A stretch of DNA of 10,214 nucleotides from Candidatus Pacearchaeota archaeon (GTDB lineage Archaea; Nanobdellota; Nanobdellia; Pacearchaeales; GW2011-AR1), in contig JADHVH010000016.1 in the NCBI GenBank assembly GCA_016784085.1, positions 1 through 10,214 on the forward strand, written 5' to 3'. Each line of letters starts with the position of its first letter. Positions within the stretch are counted from its first letter, which is position 1. The translations under genes were made by a program, and so were the position numbers. Positions 1 to 6,800 of the stretch are shown here, piece after piece. The notes under the pieces were generated by a model. That model saw only the letters and a program-made list of their open reading frames with translations. It ran no database searches and had not been told where the DNA came from.

Positions 1-48
1 GTTAATAATACTAGAGTAGAGAAAAGGTTAAATAGGGAAATTTTTTGA
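1..48 (+). CDS. Possible C-terminal tail of an upstream gene (partial)
   Basis: Frame 1 is open from the first base to a TGA at 46-48 and would encode fifteen residues, VNNTRVEKRLNREIF. The stop overlaps the ribosome binding site of the next gene, as often seen between genes of one operon. The piece is too short to identify and an open stretch of this size could be chance. If real, the phosphoribosyltransferase that follows would be co-transcribed with it, which would fit the absence of a TATA box in bases 1-46. Confidence 0.3.
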   Translation, partial: VNNTRVEKRLNREIF

Positions 49-51
49 GGT
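47..51 (+). promoter_or_regulatory. Shine-Dalgarno GAGGT deciding the start at 57
   Basis: GAGGT lies five bases before the ATG at 57, the right distance to pair with the archaeal 16S rRNA 3' end. An upstream in-frame TTG at 45 overlaps this element and so cannot be the start it serves. Confidence 0.7.
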
Positions 52-56
52 CTTAT

Positions 57-683
57 ATGGGAGATCCATATAAAGGAATGAATTTAGGAAGAGGTTTATC
101 TAAAAATGGAATTATTCTTCCAACACAAGATTATATTGAAAGAGTTCTATTTACTCCTGGTGAAATTCAACAAAGAGTTTCAGATTTAGCTAATCAAATT
201 GTTATGCATTATACTCTAATGGGTGTTAAAGAAATAGTTACAATTCCTATGATGGGTGGTGCAGATAAATTTCATATGGATTTATGTGATCAATTATATC
301 TGAAAAGTCCTTGTTTTAGTGTTATTCCTGATCATGTTAGAGGACAAAGATATCATGGTACTCAAGGAGTTGGTGATTTTCAATTTACTTCTGATTTGAA
401 AGGAAATATTAAAGATAAACATGTTTTAGGTGTTGAAGATATTGTAGATGAAGGATATACAGCAGAAAGTTTTTTGAGAAGTTTAGAAAAAAGAAACCCT
501 TCTTCTGTTAATTTTATTACTTTGTTAGATAAAAAATGTAAAAGAAAAGTTTATGTTAATATTGGTTTTGTAGGTTTTGAAGTTCCTGATTTGTTTGTAA
601 TTGGTTATGGTATGGATTTAGATGAAAGATGTAGAACTTGGCCTTTTATTGGAGTCTTGAGAGAAGAATTTTATCCAAAATAA
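57..683 (+). CDS. hpt: Hypoxanthine phosphoribosyltransferase (purine salvage)
   Basis: This 208-residue protein belongs to the type I phosphoribosyltransferases and most resembles HPRT, which joins hypoxanthine or guanine to PRPP to give IMP or GMP plus pyrophosphate in the cytoplasm. The PRPP-binding motif VEDIVDEGYT is at residues 126-135, with the acidic pair E127/D128 and the expected general-base D131. The C-terminal part has VGFEVPD (172-178) and GYGMDLDE (183-190), the purine-contacting and closing segments typical of HPRT. The N-terminal TPGEIQQRV stretch also fits the family. One oddity is Glu where the PRPP loop normally has Thr (DEG instead of DTG). The start is ATG 57 rather than TTG 45 because of the GAGGT at 47-51. 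Length is normal. It ends only 3 nt from the convergent aminotransferase gene. Base specificity (hypoxanthine, guanine or xanthine) cannot be fixed by eye. Confidence 0.82.
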   Translation: MGDPYKGMNLGRGLSKNGIILPTQDYIERVLFTPGEIQQRVSDLANQIVMHYTLMGVKEIVTIPMMGGADKFHMDLCDQLYLKSPCFSVIPDHVRGQRYHGTQGVGDFQFTSDLKGNIKDKHVLGVEDIVDEGYTAESFLRSLEKRNPSSVNFITLLDKKCKRKVYVNIGFVGFEVPDLFVIGYGMDLDERCRTWPFIGVLREEFYPK

Positions 684-686
684 GTT

Positions 687-1844
687 TTATAATATTTTTT
701 CAATTCTGTTCATTGCTTTTTTGATTGAACTTTTATTTGTAGCATAACTAAATCTTATGTAACCTTCACCTGCTTTTCCAAATTCTGTTCCTGGAACTAC
801 TGCTACTTTTGCTTTCTTTAAAAGTTTGTTTGCAAATTTTGAACTATCTTTAGAATAGTCTTGAATGTTTGAGAAAGCATAAAATGCACCCTGTGGCATT
901 TGAGTTCTTAATCCCATTTCATTTAATCTCTTTACAATATATTTTCTTCTTTTATCATATTTTTTTATCATTCTATTTACATGCCATTTTCTCATTTTTA
1001 ATGCTTCAATAGCTAAATGTTGAGATAAAGTTGGGCCTGCAATATTTACATAAGTCATTGAATCTGTTATAGCTTTTATTATTTTTTTTGGACCTTGAAC
1101 ATAACCCACTCTGAAACCACACATTGCATAAGCTTTTGAAAATGTTTGGAAAGTTAATACTCTTTTTTTCATTCCATTGAAAGAACCTATTGAAATATGT
1201 TTATTTCCATCATAAATAATTTTTTCATAAGCTTCATCAGAAAAGATATATGAATCGTTGTCAACTGCAATGTCTGCAATTTCTTCTAGTATTTTTTTTG
1301 AGATTACAGTTCCAGTTGGATTTGATGGAGTGTTTAATATGATAACTTTATTTTTTTTAGTTATTTTTTTCTTTATTTCATCAGGATTAATTTGGAAATT
1401 ATCTTTTTCTTTTAATTTAATATAATTTGGTTTTGCATTTAGTAATCTTATTGCTGGTTCATAACTCATGTATCCAGGTACTGGTAAAATTACTTCTGAT
1501 TTAGGGTCTAGAGTTGAAAGGAAAGCTCCAAATATTGCAGCTTCACTTCCTGTGCCAACATATATTTCATCAGGGTTGGTATTTATTTTGTTATCTTGTT
1601 TCAATTTTTTTGTGATAGCTTCTCTTAATTCTAGAAGACCTTGAACATTTGTATATTTTGTAATTCTGTTTTTCTTTCTATTTTTTATTAAGTTTGGAAT
1701 TTTATTTAAAATTGGAGAAGGAGTTATGAAATCTGGTTCACCTGCACTTAAAGAAATTACTTTAGGTTCTTCTGCAGCAATTTTTAGAAGTTTTCCTATA
1801 ACACCAACAGGCATTGATCGCTCTCTTTTTGAAATCTTTAACAT
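687..1844 (-). CDS. Class I/II PLP-dependent aminotransferase, aspartate aminotransferase-like
   Basis: A 385-residue fold-type I aminotransferase, full length for the family. The N-terminal substrate-binding segment reads SLSAGEPDFITP (31-42). NPTG at 175-178, D203 and Y206 (SDEAY) should hold pyridoxal phosphate, and K237 in TFSKAYAMCGFRVGY forms the Schiff base, with R245 contacting the phosphate. R364 in GYIRFSYA is the carboxylate-binding arginine. The protein should transfer amino groups between an amino acid and a 2-oxo acid in the cytoplasm. The archaeal AspB-like group includes aspartate, aromatic and alanine enzymes, so the substrate is not settled. The ATG at 1844 gives the usual N-terminus, and a TTTATAAA box lies 33 nt upstream, so the transcript should be nearly leaderless. 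The gene diverges from the DedA-like gene and converges with hpt. Confidence 0.85.
   Translation of the reverse strand: MLKISKRERSMPVGVIGKLLKIAAEEPKVISLSAGEPDFITPSPILNKIPNLIKNRKKNRITKYTNVQGLLELREAITKKLKQDNKINTNPDEIYVGTGSEAAIFGAFLSTLDPKSEVILPVPGYMSYEPAIRLLNAKPNYIKLKEKDNFQINPDEIKKKITKKNKVIILNTPSNPTGTVISKKILEEIADIAVDNDSYIFSDEAYEKIIYDGNKHISIGSFNGMKKRVLTFQTFSKAYAMCGFRVGYVQGPKKIIKAITDSMTYVNIAGPTLSQHLAIEALKMRKWHVNRMIKKYDKRRKYIVKRLNEMGLRTQMPQGAFYAFSNIQDYSKDSSKFANKLLKKAKVAVVPGTEFGKAGEGYIRFSYATNKSSIKKAMNRIEKIL
695..700 (+). terminator. T6 run, possible terminator for hpt
   Basis: Six T in a row lie 11 bases after the hpt stop. U-rich tracts end transcripts in archaea. This one is inside the last codons of the convergent aminotransferase gene, so the two transcripts would overlap at their ends. 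Short T runs are common in this A+T-rich DNA, so support is weak. Confidence 0.3.
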
Positions 1845-1869
1845 ATATTTTGTTATAGGGGTTTTAGTT

Positions 1870-1877
1870 TTTATAAA
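1870..1877 (-). promoter_or_regulatory. TATA box of the aminotransferase gene
   Basis: TTTATAAA read on the minus strand begins 33 nt before the ATG at 1844. The other boxes in this window begin 30 nt before the inferred transcript start, so this one predicts a leader of only two or three bases. There is no ribosome binding site, which agrees. Confidence 0.55.
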
Positions 1878-1890
1878 AGTATTGAGAAAG

Positions 1891-1898
1891 TTTATATA
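1891..1898 (+). promoter_or_regulatory. TATA box of the DedA-like gene (leaderless)
   Basis: TTTATATA begins exactly 30 nt before the A of ATG 1921 and is preceded by purine-rich GAGAAAG, resembling a TFB recognition element. There is no SD. Together these predict a transcript starting at the start codon. Confidence 0.7.
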
Positions 1899-1920
1899 TG
1901 AATAATTTGCTCTAAAATGT

Positions 1921-2382
1921 ATGGATTTTTTAATTTTTGGAACAGGATTAATAGATAGTTTTGGTTATCTTGGAGTTTTCTTAGTTTCGCTAATTTTTTC
2001 ATTGGGATTGACAATGCCTTTGCCTTTGTCTACAGTTATAATCTTTGCAGGAGCAATTATGAATCCATTAATTGTAGCTTTGTTTGCAGGTGTTGGTTCA
2101 GCATTAGGAGAAAGTATTTCTTTTGTTTTAGGAGCTTCTGGAAATAAGATTCTTAAGAAAAAAATAAAGTTTTTGCCTAAGATAAAAAGGAATTTAGAGA
2201 AAAATAAGTATTTGTTGCCATTTTTTGCTATGTTGCCTTTGCCATCTATGGTTTTAGGATTGAGTGCAGGAGTGATAAAATACAATAAATATATGTTTGT
2301 GATTTCTGTGTTATTTGGAAGGATTGTGAAAATGTTAATTTATGCTTTTATTGGGTATTTTGGCCGGAATTTAGTGTTTTAA
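1921..2382 (+). CDS. Small DedA/VTT-family (YqaA-like) membrane protein
   Basis: A 153-residue integral membrane protein. Hydrophobic segments lie at about 11-30, 33-57, 97-118 and 122-148, separated by a very basic stretch (residues 75-96) that should face the cytoplasm. The layout matches short archaeal YqaA/SNARE-associated (DedA, VTT) proteins: a re-entrant PLPLSTVIIFAGAI near residue 33, GESISFVLG with E64, then LPLPSMVLGLSAGVIKYNKY and an arginine (R134) in the last helix. DedA-family proteins are linked to lipid scrambling and to proton-dependent membrane homeostasis; which applies here is unknown. The acidic residue often found in the first re-entrant loop is not evident. The start is supported by a TATA box at -30. 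It is transcribed alone and diverges from the aminotransferase gene. Confidence 0.62.
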   Translation: MDFLIFGTGLIDSFGYLGVFLVSLIFSLGLTMPLPLSTVIIFAGAIMNPLIVALFAGVGSALGESISFVLGASGNKILKKKIKFLPKIKRNLEKNKYLLPFFAMLPLPSMVLGLSAGVIKYNKYMFVISVLFGRIVKMLIYAFIGYFGRNLVF

Positions 2383-2411
2383 GTTCTTTTTGTTACTAAC
2401 TCATAGTAAAC

Positions 2412-2419
2412 TTTATAAA
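2412..2419 (+). promoter_or_regulatory. TATA box of the HxH-motif gene (leaderless)
   Basis: TTTATAAA begins 30 nt before ATG 2442, the same spacing as at the other leaderless genes here. A GGTGAT at 2431-2436 looks like an SD, but it would lie upstream of the predicted transcript start. Confidence 0.65.
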
Positions 2420-2441
2420 GTTCTTATTTTGGTGATTATAT

Positions 2442-3083
2442 ATGGATATTATAGATAGAAGCTTTGTAGGGTTTGAGAATCTTTTGGATTATTTGCAAAA
2501 AAAAGATCTTAATAGAATTGAAGGGAAATGTGTACCTTTTGTTTTACCTCATAACTATGAAATTAATCCTCAAGTTTTAGGTGAATTTCCTAAATTAGAT
2601 GGAGATAGAGAATTCTATTTTTTTGAAAAAGAAGGAGATTTATATGTTAATGTTGGGAGAGAAAATAATGTAGATATTATTCCATTAAGAGAGGGTTTTA
2701 GATCAAAATTGCATTTACATACTCATTCTGATTTTTCTTGTCCTAGTATAGAGGATATTGAAATTATTGAACGAATTGGTCATGGTGCTAATTATGGAGT
2801 ATTAAGTTCTGAACATATTGTAAGTTTTTGTAGTCCCATAGGTTATAATTCAGATGATATATTTGGAGATTTTGATATATTTTTGAGTAAGAGAAAAATA
2901 AGTCATTATAGTGTTTTTGGGTTGATATCAAGTAAAAAAAATTGGACTAGTCTAGAACAAGAAGAAAAACATGATTTAGTGAGAGATTTTTTAGTTCAGT
3001 TAGGAGTTATTAAAGATGTTTGTTCTTTAGAAAGTGTTGAGTCAGGTACTTTATTAGATAAATTTTTTAAATTTAGTCCTTAA
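2442..3083 (+). CDS. Uncharacterised protein with an HxH-x6-S-x2-D signature (JAB/MPN-like candidate)
   Basis: A 213-residue soluble-looking protein with no signal peptide or membrane segment. I do not recognise it with confidence. Its clearest feature is a central HLHTH stretch (H91, H93, H95) followed by S102 and D105, i.e. HxH-x6-S-x2-D, with the PSIEDIE context typical of JAB/MPN (JAMM) zinc metalloproteases. The classical spacing is HxH-x7-S-x2-D, so one residue is missing. A strand-like YGVLSSEHIVSF follows, as it does in JAMM folds. A catalytic Glu would be expected upstream, and several acidic residues (for example around 55-66) could serve. The alternative is a partial PHP-like motif, since PHP enzymes also start with HxHT, but their later metal-binding motifs are not seen. 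The N-terminal 80 residues match nothing known to me. The start is supported by a TATA box at -30. Confidence 0.45.
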   Translation: MDIIDRSFVGFENLLDYLQKKDLNRIEGKCVPFVLPHNYEINPQVLGEFPKLDGDREFYFFEKEGDLYVNVGRENNVDIIPLREGFRSKLHLHTHSDFSCPSIEDIEIIERIGHGANYGVLSSEHIVSFCSPIGYNSDDIFGDFDIFLSKRKISHYSVFGLISSKKNWTSLEQEEKHDLVRDFLVQLGVIKDVCSLESVESGTLLDKFFKFSP

Positions 3084-3097
3084 TTGGAGACGATTTG

Positions 3098-3105
3098 TTT
3101 ATAAA
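3098..3105 (+). promoter_or_regulatory. Upstream TTTATAAA box before tbp
   Basis: The first of three identical TTTATAAA octamers ahead of the TBP gene. It lies 12 bp upstream of the second and would predict a start near 3128. It may be an alternative promoter or an extra TBP site. Confidence 0.4.
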
Positions 3106-3109
3106 TAGC

Positions 3110-3117
3110 TTTATAAA
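3110..3117 (+). promoter_or_regulatory. Probable main TATA box of tbp
   Basis: TTTATAAA beginning 58 nt before ATG 3168. With the 30-nt rule seen elsewhere, transcription should start near 3140 and give a leader of about 28 nt containing the GGAGG ribosome binding site. Confidence 0.6.
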
Positions 3118-3144
3118 GGAATGTTTATTCTTTAGTAGTAAGAA

Positions 3145-3152
3145 TTTATAAA
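3145..3152 (+). promoter_or_regulatory. Third TTTATAAA, within the predicted tbp leader
   Basis: A perfect TTTATAAA lies just downstream of the predicted start at 3140 and two bases before the ribosome binding site. Its own start would fall inside the coding region, so it is unlikely to be the working promoter. It could be a TBP binding site that represses the gene. Confidence 0.35.
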
Positions 3153-3153
3153 T

Positions 3154-3158
3154 GGAGG
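3154..3158 (+). promoter_or_regulatory. Shine-Dalgarno GGAGG of tbp
   Basis: GGAGG lies nine bases before ATG 3168. It is one of only a few strong SD sequences in the window and fits a transcript with a real leader. Confidence 0.7.
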
Positions 3159-3167
3159 CATAAAATA

Positions 3168-3716
3168 ATGGTTGTTAAAAAAGAAATTAGAATTGTTAAC
3201 ATAGTGGCTACATCTAACTTAGAAAGGGCTATTCCTTTAGTTAAATTGGCTGAAGCTTTACCAAATACAGAATATAATCCAGAACAGTTTCCTGGATTAG
3301 TTATGAGGATTAAAGATCCTAAAACATCTGCTTTGATTTTTAGTTCTGGTAAAATTGTATGTGCTGGTGCAAAATCTATGGTTAAAGTAAAAGAATCTAT
3401 TGTACAGATAATTAAACATCTAGAGAAAATTAAGGTTAAAATTACAATTAAACCAAAATTCACTGTGCAAAATATGGTTGCAGCTGGTGCAATTGGTATT
3501 GATCTTAATCTGAATGCTTTAGCAGTTCAATTGCCTAACACAGAATATGAACCTGAACAGTTTCCTGGTTTGGTGCATAAATTAGAAGGAACAAGAGCTA
3601 CATTCTTGTTGTTTAGTAACGGTAAAATTGTTTGTACCGGAACAAGAAGCGAAACAGAGTTACACGAATCTGTAGATCTTTTAATTAAAGGCTTAGCTAA
3701 GATTGGATATAAATAA
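3168..3716 (+). CDS. tbp: TATA-box-binding protein TBP
   Basis: A 182-residue protein made of two imperfect repeats of about 80 residues (roughly 6-87 and 97-179), the saddle-shaped TBP core. Each repeat contains an NTEYxPEQFPGLV block followed by a strand ending in FSxGKIVCxG, including the phenylalanines that intercalate into the minor groove. The length is that of archaeal TBPs, with no extra N-terminal domain and no acidic C-terminal tail. It recruits TFB and RNA polymerase to TATA boxes such as those listed in this window. The gene has a strong GGAGG and three TTTATAAA octamers upstream, a possible site of control by its own product. A T-rich tract follows the stop and separates it from mcm. 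Confidence 0.96.
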   Translation: MVVKKEIRIVNIVATSNLERAIPLVKLAEALPNTEYNPEQFPGLVMRIKDPKTSALIFSSGKIVCAGAKSMVKVKESIVQIIKHLEKIKVKITIKPKFTVQNMVAAGAIGIDLNLNALAVQLPNTEYEPEQFPGLVHKLEGTRATFLLFSNGKIVCTGTRSETELHESVDLLIKGLAKIGYK

Positions 3717-3717
3717 A

Positions 3718-3734
3718 TTTTTATTTTTTATTTT
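3718..3734 (+). terminator. U-rich terminator after tbp
   Basis: T5-A-T6-A-T4 starts one base after the tbp stop codon, without a hairpin. Oligo-T tracts are the usual archaeal termination signal, and the next gene has its own promoter. Confidence 0.6.
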
Positions 3735-3778
3735 ATAATATATATTTTTGAAAAGTTTTCAATATTAGGATATAAATC

Positions 3779-3786
3779 TTTATAAT
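3779..3786 (+). promoter_or_regulatory. TATA box of mcm (leaderless)
   Basis: TTTATAAT begins exactly 30 nt before ATG 3809. There is no SD before the ATG, so the message should begin at the start codon. A second TATA-like element, ATATAAAT, sits at 3770-3777. Confidence 0.65.
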
Positions 3787-3808
3787 TCTCAGTTGTATTA
3801 TTGGAAAT

Positions 3809-6800
3809 ATGACATTAGATGCATCTGAACAAATGGAGAAATTCCAGGATTTTGTAGAGCAAAGTTATCAAAAGGAACTCCATGAAAATGTGTCTAAAGG
3901 TTATGATTTCTTGGTTTTAGATTTTTTTGAGTTGACAAAGTTTGATCCTAGATTAGCTGATCAGTTGTTGGAAGAACCTGAAGAAACATTGAAAGCTGCT
4001 GAAATAGCTTTAGAACAGTTTGATGTTAGAAAAGGATTTAGAATTAGGTTTAGGAATTTACCAAAATCACAAGAAATTTTTATTAGGAATTTAAGAAGTA
4101 AACATCTTAGTAAGTTTATTGCAATTGAAGGAATCATTAGACAAAGTTCTGAAGTAAGGCCACAAGCTGTTAGCGCGAAGTTTGAGTGTCCTTCTTGTGG
4201 TAATGTGATTACTATGCCTCAAATAGATCAACAGTTTAGAGAGCCAACAAGATGTACCTGTGGAAGAAAGGGAAAGTTTAGATTGTTATCAAAAACTTTA
4301 GTTGATGTTCAAAGATTAGTTATTGAAGAATCACCAGAAAATTTAGAAGGTGGTGCTCAACCAAAAAGAATGCAAGTTTTTTTGAGAGAAGATTTAGTTG
4401 AACCAAGAATGGAGAAAAGAACAACTCCAGGAACCAGAATTTTAGTTAGTGGAATGATGTATGAAGTTCCAATACCAACAAGGACTGGTGGAGTTTCAAC
4501 AAGATTTGATTTAGCAATGACTGCGAACTATGTAGATCCTATTGAAGAAGATTATTCAGAAATTATTATTAGTCCAGAAGATGAAAAAGAAATTAGAGTT
4601 TTAGCAAGAGATAAGAAAATTTATGAAAGATTGATTGCAAGCATTTCACCTTCCATTTTTGGACATGATAGAATTAAAGAAGCTATTATGTTGCAGTTGT
4701 TTGGTGGGATTAGAAAAACAAAAAAAGATGGAACAATTATTAGGGGAGATTTACATGTTTTATTAGTTGGAGATCCTGGTTGTGGTAAGACTCTTTTTGG
4801 AAATAGTAATATTTTTTTAAATGATGGTTCTATATTTAAAATTAAAGATTATATAGAATTAAATTCTCAGAAATGGGAAAATCATGATGATTGTAAATAT
4901 CAATTTATCAAAGGAAAAAGAATACCTAGTTTAGGACACCATGGAAAAAACTTTGAGAGTAAGATTAAAGTTCTTTGGAAAAAACCTATGGAAAGTTTGA
5001 AAAAAATTACTACTTCAACAGGTAGAGAAATTATTTGTACTTTAACAAATCCAATGTTTGTTTGTAAGGATGGAAAAGTAAATGCATTAAAAACTAAAGA
5101 ATTGGAAGTTGGAAATTATTTAGCTTGTCCAAGAATTGTTGATATTGAAGGAAGAAGACAAAAATTAAATTTTAAATTTAATGAATCTAAGAGAGGAAAA
5201 AAGATTATTTTTCCAAAGGAAACTTCAAACGAGTTTTGGAGAGTCTTAGGATATTTAGTTTCAGAAGGATATTGTGCTTATGCTAATTTAAGATTTACTA
5301 ATTCTTCAAAAATTTTGTTGAACGATTATAATAATTGTATAAAAAATTTATTTGGATTTGAACCTGGTAAATATTTTTATGGGGACTGTTGGGATTATAT
5401 TGTTTCATATGTCAATTTTTCTAAATTTTTATATGCTATAGATTCAAATATTTTTAAATTATCTGGAGAAAAAAGAGTTCCTAAATTATTGTTTAAGTGT
5501 ACAAAGGAAGAGATTAGAAATTTTTTAAGAGCATATTATGATGGTGATGCACACGTAAATGATAGATCTATAGAAGTTTCTAGTAAAAGTAAAAAGTTAT
5601 TGGAAGAAATTAGAATTTTGTTGTTGAGATTTGGAATTCAGTCACAATTACATTTGAAAATTGGAAGTGCAACAAATACTAAGAAAAAATTAAAAAGAAG
5701 ATATTATAGATTAAGTATTTCTGGAGAAGATATTGAGAAATATTATAGAGAAATATCTTTTTTGAGTCCTGAAAAGAAAATTAGTTTAGAAAAGATTTTG
5801 GATAAAATAAGAAATACAAATATTGATATTGTTCCGAATATTTCTAAAATTTTAAAGAGAGTAAGAAATAAATTAAGAATGACTCAGTTTGATTTAGATA
5901 TTCCAAGATCAAGTTATCAACATTATGAAAGAGGAGATAGAAACCCAAGTAGAGATGCTTTACAGAGAATTGTGAATGCCTTTGCATTAAGAATTGCAAT
6001 TTTAGATTATGCTAAAAATCAAGAAATGTTTAGGGTTTCTAATCTTAGAAATGTTTTGAGTGTTAGTCAAGAAGGATTATCTAAATCTGTGAATTGTTCT
6101 CAAAGTTTGGTTGGTTTATATGAGAGAGATGTTCTTAAATCTGATGAAAAAATGCAAATTTTTGTTGGTGCTTTGAAGGAAGAAATTAATTTGATATTTA
6201 ATGATTTGAGTATTTTTGAAGATTTACAAAATCTTTGTAAATTGGCTTATTCAGATATTTTTTGGGATAAAATTGTTACTATTGAGGATTATTATTCTAA
6301 TGAAAAATGGTTATATGATATTGAAGTTGAAGAAACTCATAATTTTATTGCTAATGGTTTTTATGTTCATAATTCACAGATGCTTACATTTGTAAATAAA
6401 GCTGCACCTAAAGCAAGATATGTTGCAGGAAGAAGTGCATCAGGTGCTGGGTTGACAGCGTCTGTAGTTAAAGATGAATTCTTAAGAGGTTGGGCTTTAG
6501 AAGCAGGTGCAATGGTATTAGCAGATAAAGGTGTTTTAGTTTTAGATGAGATGGATAAAATCTCTAGTGAAGATACATCAGCTTTGCACGAAGCAATGGA
6601 GCAACAACACATTAGTATTGCAAAAGCAAATATTCAAGCTTGTTATTCAGAAGATACTGAAGTTTTAACAAATGAAGGTTGGAAAAAATATTATGAAGTA
6701 AAAAATAAGAAAATTGCACAATATGATCCAAAAAGTAGAACAATTCAGTTATTACCTCATAAGGGTCTTTTTGTTTATGAATATAAAAATAAGGAGATGT

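Larger units (their letters stand above)
4790..6373 (+). mobile_element. Intein 1 of MCM, in Walker A; LAGLIDADG endonuclease with two HTH units
   Basis: A 528-residue intein (precursor residues 328-855). The N-terminal splicing block reads TLFGNSNIFLNDG, matching the usual CLxGDTxIxLxDG except that residue 1 is Thr. Block B is TLTNPMF (84-90), with Asn87 where His normally activates the first splice junction. The C-terminal end is canonical: THNFIANGFYVHN with H517, penultimate H527, N528 and Ser as the next extein residue. The LAGLIDADG motifs are LGYLVSEG (intein 153-160, acidic E159) and LRAYYDGDA (second Asp at 253), both intact. Two XRE-type helix-turn-helix units follow, before the final splicing block. 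Placing the junction at K327/T328 restores GDPGCGKS; starting at Cys325 would delete the Walker lysine. It is a homing element at a conserved MCM site, and splicing is inferred. Confidence 0.92.

Noticed and set aside
45..47. TTG start for the phosphoribosyltransferase
   Set aside because: The GAGGT at 47-51 overlaps this codon and is correctly spaced for ATG 57.
1965..2285. Open frame of 106 codons on the minus strand
   Set aside because: It is antisense to the DedA-like membrane gene, has no promoter or SD, and its composition reads as the mirror of the real gene.
2431..2436. GGTGAT as the SD of the HxH-motif gene
   Set aside because: The TATA box at 2412 predicts a transcript starting at the ATG, so this sequence would not be in the message. 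It remains possible if an upstream promoter is used.
2712..2726. Full PHP phosphoesterase domain
   Set aside because: Only an HxHTH-like start is seen, in mid-protein; the later PHP metal-binding motifs are not evident.
3146..3463. Open frame of 105 codons on the minus strand
   Set aside because: It is antisense to tbp, whose identity is certain; no independent signals were seen.
3183..3704. The two similar halves of tbp as a recent DNA duplication
   Set aside because: The two-repeat structure is universal in TBP and is ancient; the DNA of the two halves has diverged widely.
4781..4783. Cys325 (GDPG-C) as the true first residue of intein 1
   Set aside because: Splicing there would leave GDPG-SQML and remove the Walker A lysine. 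The block A pattern also aligns from Thr328, not from Cys325.
6367..6612. Open frame of 81 codons on the minus strand
   Set aside because: It is antisense to the conserved middle extein of MCM, a shadow of that coding sequence.
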